This document shows positions 12,084-23,080 of a stretch of DNA of 64,000 nt, piece by piece (position 1 is the first letter of the stretch; the number at the start of each line of letters is the position of its first letter). The notes below the pieces were generated by a model. That model saw only the letters and a program-made list of their open reading frames with translations. It ran no database searches and had not been told where the DNA came from. The DNA is taken from assembly GCF_035222375.1 (NCBI RefSeq), contig NW_026946363.1, positions 1,984,001 to 2,048,000 of the forward strand, written 5' to 3'. Source of the DNA: Podospora pseudocomata (lineage: Eukaryota; Ascomycota; Sordariomycetes; Sordariales; Podosporaceae). The position numbers and the translations under genes were made by a program.

Positions 12084-13672
12084 TGCGCTGGCGGTCCTTG
12101 GCACTTTGATGGCGCGGTGGGCGATGTCAGCGATGACTTCGGGGCGGGTCCCAGTGATATGATTAGAGCACTGATGAAAAGGGGACCACGGCTGAAATGT
12201 TTTCTTTGGAGTTGCTTGACTAAGAGAAAGACAAACTTGTCTTGAATTGCGAATATTCAAGATCTACCTTTCACCCTTTTGTGGTGAGTCTTTGTGGGCC
12301 CTCTTATATCAAAGTCCTCCGGCGGTTCCCTCCCAGACCAGAAACCCAGAAGTCCAAATGTGTGGGGTGCATCACAGCCAACCTCGCCGGCCTACCCACA
12401 CTTGACACAAAGATTATTTTTCTTCTTTAGACTCCAAGATGGTGTCCAGCAGCCCAGTACGGATAACGGGCGGTAATTGGGACCGCCAGAGCACATGGCC
12501 TGGAACAAGGCATATGCAGCCTCTTCAGCCTCCATTTCTATTTTGCTATGGTCTTCTGCATCCCGCAATCTTGGCTTTACACCACCTCAGATCAATCTGC
12601 AGAATGAGTTTTATTGCAACTCTCAACATTTCTTCAGCCCAGGCACGCTGCATCGTGGGATCTGCCGCGAGGCTGTAGGTCGCGTCAATTGGTCGCCTGT
12701 GGCGGCTGGCGCTTACCGCACAACTCCTGATTGGGGCAGTGGTCCCAACGGGCTGGACACGAACGAAGCTTCGCCGCAAAAGCAAGCCATGTGTGTTTGA
12801 GGACGTCGAGTCCCACTTGTTGAAGGGATTGGACTGGTCGGTCAAAGATGGCGGGAGCCTTCCCCGGATGGTTGGACTGTCGGGATAGGGGGGGCATATC
12901 TGCTGGCCCGGCCCAAGGCTTTGGTCGCTATGGGAAGTTGATATCCAATGGGTTGAGAAGAATCAGGGGTGTGAAGTCAGCATAGGAGAATGCCCTCGAC
13001 GCAAGTGCAACCTGCCTGCAATTGTTTTCCCTATTTGTGTGCCATTGGCAAAAGCCCTAGAATGATCTATTGCGTGGTCGGCTGTGCTGCGGCCATGAGG
13101 GGGCTCTGACATGCGAGTCAACTCGGGAAAAGCGGGATGGGGTTCGACCCGGAATGAAGTCTCCTGTTCGGCTTCGCGGGAGGCTCCCTCCCGGCATTGG
13201 GGATGGACGGATTGTGGGTGGCCGGTGGATGGGGTCAGGTCGTTCATGTGGGGGGAGGATGAACGTAACGTTGACTTGGCCGGTATGGAATGTCTCTTGG
13301 GGGCTGCTGATCAGCATGATGCTCGATAGTAGTGCCAGGTGATGTTTGCCGGATGTTCAGGTTTCAAGGCAGGTGAAATGTTAGTCGATGGTATCTGACC
13401 TAGTGTGGTCCTATGCGAGTATTGGCAACTGACCTGGTGATCTGAAGCATGATAATATTAGCCCCCCAATCACACCTCAAGTGCACAGATGGACGTGCAG
13501 TTCCTTGAAGATCCGTTCCCATAACAGCAACAGTCTAGTTCCGTGGAGGTACTATCAAAGCATGATGGTGAATTTTGTATAAAATCAAACTGCCCAACTC
13601 GTACATCCTCTAGCTGAAACACCCCCAGTCTAATAATACAACCAAGAATAGAAAACTTTATAATACAGTAAA
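12084..13672. other. Spacer, no gene seen
   Basis: About 1.6 kb between two minus-strand genes. Frames on both strands are short, change frame often and give compositionally odd products. It likely holds the promoter of the 449-residue protein on the left and the 3' UTR of the next gene on the right. Confidence 0.5.
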
Positions 13673-15349
13673 TCACATCATAGTCCTAACCCTCATCGGA
13701 CTAACAACCCTCACCGCAGGATCAAAGCAAGCCTGCTTCAACAATTGGTATTCCTGCCCCTGAATATTCCATGGCAAGCCCAACGGTTGATCCATCACCG
13801 CCATCCGTGATCCAATCTCCTGCCCCTTCCCCTCACCAAATTGCCCCTCCGCCTCACTCCCAACACTAGGACTATTCTCCTTACTACTACTGACCTTCTT
13901 CCCCCCATGGTGACAATCCGTCAACCTCGAACCCCCATACCTTCTCTTGACATCCTGATACTTTTCCATAGGAAAAACCTCTCCTTCCACCTCGGTAATC
14001 AGCGGTACAGAGAAATCTACTTGCCCCAAAAAATGTCAGCTCTTTTCACTTCAAGGCGCAGAAAAAAACTTACCACCACCCAAATAACTCTCGACCTTGT
14101 ACCCCGCCACCCCAGCCGCCATCCTCCTCCCGTTTTTCCCTCCCCCTCTCTTTATCACAAAACTCACCCCCTTTTCGCTTTTGTCATCACCCCCGTCCCA
14201 ATCAACAAAAAGTTTTGGCCTCCCCCCAAAAAATTCCACCTCCCACTCCGCCCCAGGATCATATCTTGTCACGAGCCTCATGAAATCAGCGTCTGTGACT
14301 TTATCTCTCAGCTCCCCCTCCTGGGCGTGATCGCGGAGGTAGTTGACAAAGAGGTGGCACAGGTGATGCGTCACCATTGCTGCAATATGGAAAGCTAATC
14401 TTCTGAAGCGGGCTGTTTGGGCTTCGGAGGCGTCAAACCGTTTGTGGCGCCGGGATATGTCTGACTTGAGGCGGGAGTGGTAGAGTTTGGTGACGAGGTG
14501 GGTGTTGAGGTGGAGGATGGCGGCGCTTTTGGGGTTGAATCTCGAGGAGAAGGAAGGGGGGAGGTGGAAGAGAGAAGTGGTGGAGGGGCAGGCGAGGAAG
14601 CCGTTGCGCTTTGGGTCGAGTTTGATCAGGGGGAGGTTGTGGCGGACGGTGTAGAGGAAGTCGTCTACCGCGGAGGGGGTGTTGATTTTTTTGGGGATGG
14701 AGGGTTCGTGGTTGGAGATGGGGCGTTCGCGCCAGACAAGGAGGGATTTCTGGGCGAGGTTGGAGAGGGCTGGATAAAGGTTAGTGATAGGGAATAAGGG
14801 AGGAGGGAGGGTGAACTGACCTTGGCGTCCTCGGGGGCTTTCGAGCATTCGGATGCCGAGGTCGACGACGGAGGAGACTACCCAGGCTCGGCCGCCGGAG
14901 GGTTCGAGGGGGATGGTGGTGCCGTTGTCGAGGAGCTCTGAGATGCACACGCCGTAGAGGCCGCCGGTTTCTCTTGGAAGGAGTTGAGGGCGGAGTTTAC
15001 CTTGCTCTATGGGCTGGGGAGAGGATGTCCATGTTGTTGAAGGGATGGAGGTGGAAAAGGCGCGGCCGATCTCCTTGCTGTCTAGCTCTACCGCGTGGGT
15101 AGGATAGGCCGGGTAAGCTGGAAGAGATTGATGATGCTTGTGTTGCGGTACCGGGCGTCGTTGAGGAGGCTGCTCAAACGAGACAACACTCGGCTTGCCG
15201 ATGATGCTATGCCCAGCCGAACGTTTACCTGTAGCTGGCTGGGCGAACGAAACGCTGGGTCCGGCAGTGGTACTGCGCTTTACCAGGCGTGAAGGAGGCT
15301 GCTCAAACGTTACGCTGGCACTCGCATTGGCACTGCGCGAGGGTGCCAT
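13673..15349 (-). CDS. Unrecognised protein, 523 aa, with SVxFxQP motifs
   Basis: Three exons give 523 residues: 15349-14821, 14769-14074 and 14019-13673. The introns are short (51 and 54 bases). The N-terminal 65 residues are basic and disordered and carry three copies of a motif of the form S-V-[ST]-F-[EA]-Q-P, each followed by basic residues. From about residue 100 the chain looks folded (GLYGVCISELLDNGTTIPL, AWVVSSVVDLGIRMLESP, then a long region with YTVRHNLPLIKLDPKRNGFL and a helical MVTHHLCHLFVNYLRDHAQ segment). The C terminus is Ser/Gly-rich and ends VRVVSPMRVRTMM. No catalytic motif is evident and I do not recognise the family. The start chosen (MAPSRSANAS) is the first ATG with a plausible context. 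The frame remains open for 43 further codons upstream. Confidence 0.78.
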
Positions 15350-16616
15350 CGCCACCGGTGATTCAGGGGGTGAACTGAAAAGGGGGTAAGCTTGGGACAG
15401 CTTTTGTGACAAAGCTCCTGATTCAGTGCTCGGTGAATGTAAACAAACTGCATAAAAAGTTGAAACAAACAAAAACAATGCAAGAGTTTCTTTGTCAAAG
15501 CTTTACGGTTCTCAGAAAAATGTTTTAGACACAATCCATGCTTGTCGGCTTCATCCTTGTTTGACGAGACCAAAACCGAGGCATGGGATGCCCATGCCCG
15601 CGTTCGGGGGACGATGTGTTGATATAGGCTTGGATCTACTGACCACCTACACAGCCATATTTGGCAGCTCTAGATGTCCGCAGTCAACCTATAATAATGT
15701 GAATCATATGTGGAACAGGCCAATTCTGGAGAGCCGGGCCTGCCTGTCCCGGCTGGCCTGATGACCAAGTCATCATCAAATCAGTGGAGAACTGTCTGTT
15801 TCTGGGTCCGAGAGAGGTCGTTGTTCATGATAAGGAAAGAGCGTGATCTACAGATCGCTAGCGACATGAATATTTTCCGTGGGGGACCATGAGGGCCAAC
15901 TGAGTTGGTGTGAATGATACCGACCCGGCGGCCAGCCTGGATCAATAACCCGAATGCAGCGTGCGTAACCGCCGGGAATGATAGAAGAAAATGTGACGAG
16001 AACGAGGTCTGTAGATGAGCGACTCATGATCCGGGAGAGCAGTTGCATTTGTGTGATGCGGTCTCGGCCAGTTGTGTGGGTGGCCCAGCAGCATAAGCTG
16101 GTGTTTCGGGTCAACGGGTCGATACTCGGCCATGGGTTTCCATGGCCAGAGACAATAGCCCTTGTTTGCCGTGCCACTCATCTCTGAACTGAAAGATTCA
16201 AGAGAGCCTTTGGAGGGTTGAAAATGATCTGAGCCAAGAATCCAAGAACCCAAGATGTGTGAAGTTGAAAGAGATACGTAATAGTGGGAAGGGTTAGGGT
16301 TAAATGAGTTAGTTGGCATCCCTGCAACTGCTCCGGCTGTCGCAGTTGCTGATCTGCCACACCGTTCAGAGTGCCACTGGCATGCGCGTTCCAGCTTCAT
16401 CTCTCAAAGGACATTTTCCCAATTCGCGCCTGAATAAGCAGCCAATCACAGCATGGTGCCATTGTCTGCTATACAAAGATTACACTGAATTCCTCGTGCC
16501 TGAGAGCACTGTAAGCATCGACTTTTTGTTGTGTGCCCTTTTGGGAACGCCTCGTGGCACCTTGTTGCAGTACCTAGGTACCTTGCTGGCCGTTGCTGTC
16601 GCTGTCGCTGGTTACA
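15350..16616. other. Divergent promoter region upstream of DAP-B
   Basis: About 1.27 kb separating the start of a minus-strand gene and the start of the DAP-B gene, so it should hold two promoters. A GGGTTAGGGTTA double repeat lies at 16291-16302, 315 bases upstream of the DAP-B ATG. Frames inside are short and unsupported. Confidence 0.6.
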
Positions 16617-19453
16617 ATGGCTCCCGCTCCCGGCATGGCACCCTACTCCGATGAGCCGACCGGTCCCTTCCACAGACCAGAACACAACGACGAGAGCACA
16701 GGCAGGATGTCGCACGAATCTGAGTCCTCGGTGTCTACCACGAGTATCGTCTTCGATCGGATCGAGGAGCGCCTCGCTGCCAAGGAGGGCCACTTCGAGC
16801 TCGACGACCACGACCCCATGAAGGAGGCCGACGACGATGACAATGACCTCGAGACTGGCCGCTTCCTCGGTGGGAGATCCAGCACCCAAGAGGAAGATTT
16901 CCCAGCCAAAAACGATGGCATGAACCGGGGGATGCGCAGGACGCTGATCATCGTGGCCGGGCTCTTGATCTCGGCGTGGGTTGTCGGTCTCTTCTTTTAC
17001 GTTTCCCACAAGTCCTATAAGCCCGCCTCCCAGATCGAACACGACCCTCAGGCGACTGTCGTGCAAGGGACTGGGAAGCAAGTGACGCTCGATCAGGTTA
17101 TGGGCAGCTACTGGCGTGCTGAAAGTCACTCCATAAGCTGGATCGAAAGCCCGGACGGTGAAGATGGGCTATTGCTTCTGAAGGACGGACCCGGAAAGGA
17201 CTTTCTCGTTGTTGAGGATGTACGGACCCAGAACAGCGCTGGCGTGAATGCCGCTGTGGACGTTGCGAGCAGCAGAACGTTAATCAAGGAAAGGCACTTT
17301 GACTTTGGCGGCCAGACGCACACTCCTGGAAGGGTATGGCCAAGCAAGGACCTCAAGAAGGTGTTGATTGCAACAAATCTGGAGGCCAACTGGCGCCACT
17401 CGTTCTATGCCTCCTACTGGGTCTTCGATGTCGACATGCAAATAGCAGAGCCCCTTATTCCTGGCGAGCCAAACGTCCGCGTTCAGCTTGCCCAGTGGAG
17501 CCCTACCAGCGATGCTATTGCCTATGTCAGAGACAACAACTTGTTCCTGCGCAGCCTCAAGCACGACAAGGTTGTCCAGATCACCAAGGATGGCGGTGCT
17601 GAGGTGTTCAACGGTGTTCCTGACTGGGTATACGAAGAGGAAGTCTTCTCGGGCAACAGCGCTACCTGGTGGTCCGAGGATGGAAACTACATCGCCTACT
17701 TGCGCACCAACGAGACGGGCGTCCCTGAGTATCCTGTTCAGTACTTCCTCTCCAGGCCCAGCGGCACGGAACCGGCACCCGGCGAAGAGTCGTACCCGGA
17801 GGTCAGGCAGATCAAGTATCCCAAGGCTGGTGCTCACAACCCCGTCGTCAACCTCAAGTTCTACGACGTGGCCCGCGATGAGAGTTTCACAGTGGAAATC
17901 TCTGGCCGGTTCGCGGATGATGATCGCCTCATCACAGAGGTGGTCTGGGCTGGTGGCCAAGTTATCGTCAAGGAAACAAACAGAGTCAGCGACGTCCTCA
18001 GGGTCGTCCTTGTTGACGTCGCTGCACGCACTGGCAAAGCAGTTCGCGAGCTGGACGTCAAGGCCATCGATGGTGGCTGGTTCGAGATTACGCACAAGAC
18101 CAAGTACATTCCAGCTGACCCCTCCAAGGGGCGTGAGCAGGACGGTTACATTGACATGGTGATCCACGATGACAACGATCACCTCGCCTACTTCACGCCA
18201 TTGAACAACTCGGAACCAATCATGTTGACTTCTGGACATTGGGAAGTTGTCGACGCCCCCTCCGCCGTTGATTTGGATAACAACATTGTCTACTTTGTCG
18301 CAACCAAGGAATCTTCTATCCAGCGCCATGTCTACCAGGTCGATCTGTCGGGCAACAACCTGAAAGCGGTGACCGACACGGGCAATGAAGGCTATTACGA
18401 CATTTCGTTTTCGGCCGGGACAGGGTATGCCCTTCTATCTTACAGAGGTCCCAACATTCCCTGGCAAAAGGTTATCAGCACTCCAGCAAACGCACACAGA
18501 TACGAGCACATGGTGGAGGAGAACAAGGAACTGGCAAAGAGTGCCAGGGAATACGAGCTCCCTATCAAGATCTACGGCACCATCAAGGTTGACGGTGTTG
18601 AACTCAACTATGTTGAGCGTCGCCCACCACACTTTGACAAAAACAAGAAGTATCCAGTTCTGTTCCAGCAATACAGCGGCCCTGGGTCTCAGAGCGTTAA
18701 CAAACGGTTTACTGTCGACTACCAATCCTATGTCGCCGCCGGCTTAGGTTATGTGTGCGTAACTGTTGATGGCCGCGGAACTGGTTTCATTGGACGCAAG
18801 AACCGTGTGATCATCCGCGGGGACCTCGGAAAGTGGGAAGCCCATGATCAGATCGCTGCTGCCAAGATCTGGGCGTCGAAGAGCTATGTTGACGAAGAAA
18901 GACTGGCCATTTGGGGCTGGAGTTTTGGTGGATTCAACACCCTCAAAACTCTCGAGCAGGATGGTGGACGGACCTTCAAGTACGGCATGGCCGTTGCCCC
19001 AGTCACCGACTGGAGATTCTACGACAGCATCTACACCGAAAGATACATGCTTACGCCTCAGACCAACGGGCATGGTTACGATACAAGCGCCATCAACAAC
19101 GTCACGGCTCTGAAGCAGAACGTCCGTTTTCTCATGATGCACGGTGTTGCGGATGACAATGTGCACATGCAGAACTCCCTGACGCTACTCGACAAGCTAA
19201 ATATGGTTGGCGTTGAGAATTATGATGTTCACGTCTTCCCAGACAGTGACCACGGGATTTATTTCCATAACGCCAACCGGATTGTTTACGACAGTAAGTT
19301 CTCTTTTTCGACAGCGCATACTGCTCAACACTAACAACCGCCACAGAGTTGACCAACTGGCTCATCAATGCCTTCAACGGAGAATGGATCAAGGTTGCCA
19401 ATGCAAAGCCTCAAAAGAAGAGGAGCATACAGCCTATTCTTCCAATTCTATAG
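16617..19453 (+). CDS. dapB: Dipeptidyl aminopeptidase B (vacuolar DPP-IV family)
   Basis: Serine peptidase of family S9B that removes X-Pro and X-Ala dipeptides. Fungal DAP-B is a type II vacuolar membrane protein. Two exons (16617-19293 and 19347-19453) give 927 residues. The first 108 residues are acidic and cytosolic in character, a membrane anchor lies at about 109-129 ([20 protein letters not shown]), and a long beta-propeller and an alpha/beta hydrolase domain follow. The catalytic triad is visible: Ser769 in GWSFGG, an Asp in the ADDN segment at 846-847, and His879 in [19 protein letters not shown] holds the oxyanion tyrosine. The family consensus around the serine is usually GWSYGG, here with Phe. 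The 53-base last intron interrupts the short C-terminal helix. Start: ATG at 16617, eight codons after an upstream TTG. Confidence 0.96.
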
Positions 19454-19602
19454 GAATTTGAGACGGAGTTCAGCAAACACGGCGTTACTGGGCATTGATC
19501 GGCGTTTTGGTACATGACTATTCTTTAACGTTACAATATGAGGCACCATGAATAGAAACAGATTAACTCCTTCCTCTCCACCGCCAATCTCCTAATTGGA
19601 AC

Positions 19603-20109
19603 TCAAGATGTCCGAATCAGTTGCGGATGGGTTTCGACGCTCTGGTCGATCTTTTCGATAACCGCAGCAGTTCCATACGCGCACACTTGGGCAAACCCGC
19701 CCATGTCACCGGCATCGAATCTGAGGGCGATGACGGCGTTGCCACCTCTGCTTTGGGTCTCGGCTACGATGCGGGAGATGGCGTCGTTTCTGGCCGAGTA
19801 GAGCTGTTTCCGTGTCAGTTACCTGGTGTATTCAGATGTTGGTGAGGGAAAAAAATGCCGTACCAGGTTGGTAAACCACTTGAGCTCACCACCCACAACG
19901 CTCTTCAGCACCATCGACATGCCTGCCGCCCAGTTCCGAGAACGGACAGTAATGCCGTACACTGCGCCTAGGACTTTGACGACACGGTAGCCGGGGACGT
20001 CGAACATGGTTGTTGTGATGACGCCGTTGGTTTCGGTGAAGCAGTGGAGGTCCTGGATGGAGGCAGGAATGTCTGCTTGTTGGTTTTGGGGTTTGGTGGA
20101 GGAGGACAT
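19603..20109 (-). CDS. YbjQ/UPF0145 family protein
   Basis: Two exons (20109-19864 and 19803-19603) give 148 residues, joined through a 60-base intron with a GTACGG donor. The chain shows the family's pattern: a strand (GYRVVKVLGAVYGITVRSRN), a helix (GELKWFTNLLYSARNDAISRIVAETQ), then GGNAVIALRFDAGDMG and a final strand with VCAYGTAAVI. Bacterial YbjQ relatives form ring-shaped pentamers and are often called heavy-metal binding, but the function of fungal members is not settled. It is convergent with DAP-B, with 149 bases between the stops. The start is the first ATG and leaves a 30-residue polar tail before the fold. Confidence 0.85.
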
Positions 20110-20928
20110 CTTGGTGTTAGAGTTTGGCTGGAACTCGAAATATGGACTCAGATTGTTCTATTGTCTCGGGATGGTTGAATGATAGCTACCTATAGCAAAG
20201 AAACATGGACATAGACTCGTTATATGCACTTTTGAGCTCTGCCAAAAAGAAGCTGCCACGGGAACAACTGGCAGACTCCCGTCTTCTGCCTGCCCGAGAT
20301 GTCATCGCCATGGCAAGGCTTTGGGCCTCTTTCAAGCCAATGAATATACCGCACGTCCTCATAACCTGGAGGTATGCTAGGACGAAGTTGGCCGTATTTC
20401 GTATCCAGCCACGCCAGCTTCACTTACACCAGAGCACAGCCCCACTTACCCCAGGCCAAGACGGACTTGTCAGGGGGGGTAATGGCAGGGCTGAGAGGGG
20501 ATCAGCAGTTGGGCAGACAGCAGGCTGGATGAAGTCGGGTAAGCCGACTGCTTTCTCGGACAGTATCCAGACCTTAAGCCATCTTACTTGTCATGGGAGA
20601 ACATCGCATTGCGGGAGATATCGGAAGTGTGTCAAAGACTGACAAAAGAAGGGTTAGGGTAATCCGCCAAGCAAAAAAGCCCAGAACGATCAAGCATTGC
20701 CAAGAGATCCGAAAGCACTCCACGAACCACCACCACTATCAGTCAATGATACCCAACTGCTGTCCGGCGCATCTGTCAAAAAACAGATCATAGTCCCTAC
20801 ACTTTGCGAACAAAGTGCACCGAGAGATGAAGTCTGAACCAGAAATAGAAAAAAGGGAACAAATATCGCGCGGCAGGAGATGGGCAACACTTTTCACCGG
20901 GGAGATTCCCCACCTCGTTTAATCTGGA

Positions 20929-20985
20929 ATCACGGAACGTCCTTTCCAGGAAAACTGGTCTGGGGGGAGGACGACGTTCCGTGAT
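20929..20985. promoter_or_regulatory. Perfect 12-bp inverted repeat upstream of the GH131-like gene
   Basis: ATCACGGAACGT at 20929-20940 is repeated in inverse as ACGTTCCGTGAT at 20974-20985, with a 33-base spacer that contains CTGGGG, a match to the carbon-repressor site SYGGRG. It lies about 265 bases upstream of the ATG. A binding site for a dimeric regulator or a transcribed hairpin are both possible; which one is inference. Confidence 0.45.
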
Positions 20986-21151
20986 CACCAGGGGCCGGCT
21001 CCCTACTGTAGGAACAGGCGGTTGGCGATGCCGGCTCGCTAATCTTCAATTTATCATTCAGCCGCAAGAGGGGAGACAGAATGAGAATGGTCTCATTCCG
21101 GGGCATGGATGTGATCTGGGTTGATCGTCCCGGAGGTGAATGATATGGATA

Positions 21152-21157
21152 TATAAA
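21152..21157 (+). promoter_or_regulatory. TATA box of the GH131-like gene
   Basis: A clear TATAAA sits 98 bases before the chosen ATG, inside ATATATAAACC. Inducible secreted-enzyme genes of ascomycetes often have such boxes. Confidence 0.6.
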
Positions 21158-21249
21158 CCATTCTCACCTCCATCCATCTTACATCTCCGGATTTCAGGAG
21201 AAGTCACTTGATTACCCCCATCCTTAACTCCCTGTATAAGCCACCCAAA

Positions 21250-22260
21250 ATGCACCCCTCCCTCCTCCTCGGCCTCCTGGCCGGCACCGCCCTCGCCGGC
21301 ACCATCCGCCGCCCCGGCCGTCCCCGTCCCCAAGCCCCCACGGCCGAAACCCTCTGCCCCATCGTCTTCGACGGCCGGCCCGACTCCTCCCTCGAACCCC
21401 TCGACTTTGACGACTGGAACACCTCCCCCTTCAACCCCGACTACGTCAAAGGCGCCGGCCTCCCCTGGTCCTCCATCCTCCAGTTCCCCGACATCTCCCC
21501 CCCGGCCCGGTTCGACGACCCGACCTACCAGAAGCCCTTCGAGGTCACCATCAACGACTCGTCCATCTTCAACAACCAGCGGGGCTTCCGCCGCGCCGGC
21601 CTGCAGTTCCAGGGGGACACCAACCGAGACTCCCCCGGCTCGTCGGGCATCAAGACGATCCACTTCTCCCTCAAGTGGGACGCCCAGCGGCCCCTGAACC
21701 TGAGCCACGAGTACCTCAACGTGTGGCACGAGACGGCCGACTACAGCGCGAACCAGTTCAACTTTCAGGCCGGCGCCATACTCGGGCAGAACAGCCTGGC
21801 GAGGGACACGTGGAAGGTGCTGAACAGGCAGAACAGGCAGGTCTGGAGCACGCCGATCCTGAGGAACGAGTGGCAGAACTTTGCCATCTCGTTGGACTTT
21901 GTCAGAAAGTTTGTTTACCTTATTCCCACACGCCCTATCACGGTTATCATGACAAGGCAAAAAAAAAAAAAAGAAAAAAAAAGAAAAAGAAAAAGCTGTG
22001 AAATGGTTTAAACTGACATGAAAAATAACAGCACCCTCCGTGTATACTACAGCAGAGGCTCCGAACCCCTCCGCAGCGTGACCAACGCCCTGACCAACAA
22101 CAACGCCGGCGAGGGCCAGTACCAAGTCGGCATCCTCCGCAAGCCCACCGGCACCAGCGACGTCGTCAACTCTGGCTACCACCAGCGCAACCTCAACGAA
22201 GGTCTCATCTACGGCAGCGTCTTTGTCGAAGACGGCGAAGGCGGCTGCGTCTCTCTTTAA
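21250..22260 (+). CDS. Secreted protein resembling glycoside hydrolase family 131
   Basis: Two exons (21250-21908 and 22032-22260) give 295 residues. The N terminus MHPSLLLGLLAGTALAG is a signal peptide. The mature chain begins near CPIVFDGRP and has DFDDWNTSPFNPDYVKG, FEVTINDSSIFNNQRGFRRAG, KTIHFSLKWDAQRPLNLSHEYLNV (given here in parts), NQFNFQAGAILGQ and, after the intron, TLRVYYSRGSEPL and GYHQRNLNEGLIYGSVFVED. This order and wording fit my memory of the GH131 catalytic domain, enzymes active on mixed beta-glucans, but I cannot confirm it by alignment. One Cys near each end could form a disulfide. No carbohydrate-binding module is attached. The intron holds an A-rich tract. The gene is convergent with another secreted protein. 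Confidence 0.75.
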
Positions 22261-22398
22261 TCCCCACCTCAAAAATGTACATAAACCATTATCATCATTA
22301 CATAAAACATATGAATTCACACCGTTCATAACTCCCATCTTTTTTTAAAAGCCAGTTCACCATCTCAATTTCACCCAAGGTAGGTACCTAATCTATCC

Positions 22399-23080
22399 TC
22401 AAGCATCGTCCCCGTCCCCATCCCCGGGAATAAACCCCCTCCCCCCACTAACCCTCCTCCCGTTGACGCTGAAATTCCCCGGGCCTTGGTAGATCTGCCT
22501 GGGGTAGCTCTCGCCAACCATGGGCATGTCCTCCCTGCTCAGCAGCGCTCGTCCCTCCATCCTCGTCTCGTTGCTGATGACGCGGTAGAGCAGGAGCTCG
22601 GCGTTGAGGGGGGTCTTGACGGTCTTGTTTGGGAAGGTCTCCTGCTCCACGTTGAAGTCGAGCGACCAAAAGACGTCTTGCGGGGTGGGGGGGGAGTCGG
22701 TGTTGCGGTTGCACCAGAGTGGGTGGACCTCGCCGATTGTTTCGGTGAGGGAGGTGCCGATTGTGTGGCAGTAGGTTGTTAGGGGGGTGGATTCGAGGGG
22801 GGTGTTGGGGGGGAAGGTTATGTTGAAGTTTACGCTGGTGAAAGGTTAGTATTGAAGGTATGGGACGGGGGGAAAGATATGTGGACAGAGGAGGAATGGG
22901 AGGAGGAAAATAGACGTACTAGAAGCGGTGGGAGAGGATCACGGCGCCGGCTCGGAAGTTTGTGATTTGGATGTCGGGGATGGGGTCGATGCGGACGGGT
23001 TGAGGGGGAGGGCGGCCGTCGTTGTTTTGGGGGGCTCTGCCTACTAGGAGGGCACCGAGGAGGGCGGTTGGGAGACGCAT
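22399..23080 (-). CDS. Small secreted protein, 198 aa, unrecognised
   Basis: Two exons (23080-22920 and 22834-22399) give 198 residues, with a GTACGT donor. The N terminus MRLPTALLGALLVGRAP is a short signal-like segment. The mature part starts with a Pro-rich stretch, then shows strands typical of a compact beta fold (IQITNFRAGAVILSHRF, VNFNITFPPN) with a possible N-glycosylation site (NIT), and two cysteines in TYCHTIG and LWCNRN. A TATA box lies upstream. I do not recognise the family; the general form resembles fungal apoplastic proteins of unknown role. It ends 138 bases from the stop of the convergent GH131-like gene. Confidence 0.8.

Larger units (their letters stand above)
20110..21249. 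other. Divergent promoter region before the GH131-like gene
   Basis: About 1.1 kb between the YbjQ-like gene (reading left) and the GH131-like gene (reading right). It contains a GGGTTAGGGT motif at 20651-20660, a 12-base inverted repeat at 20929-20985 and a TATA box near 21152. The frame at 20205-20642 gives 145 residues but has no recognisable features and is not called. Confidence 0.6.

Noticed and set aside
17280-18329. A 349-codon minus-strand frame inside the DAP-B gene.
   Set aside because: It is the reverse frame of the strongly conserved peptidase and carries no recognisable motif of its own.
20205-20642. A 145-codon plus-strand frame upstream of the GH131-like gene.
   Set aside because: No domain, signal peptide or repeat could be recognised, and the latter half is compositionally random.
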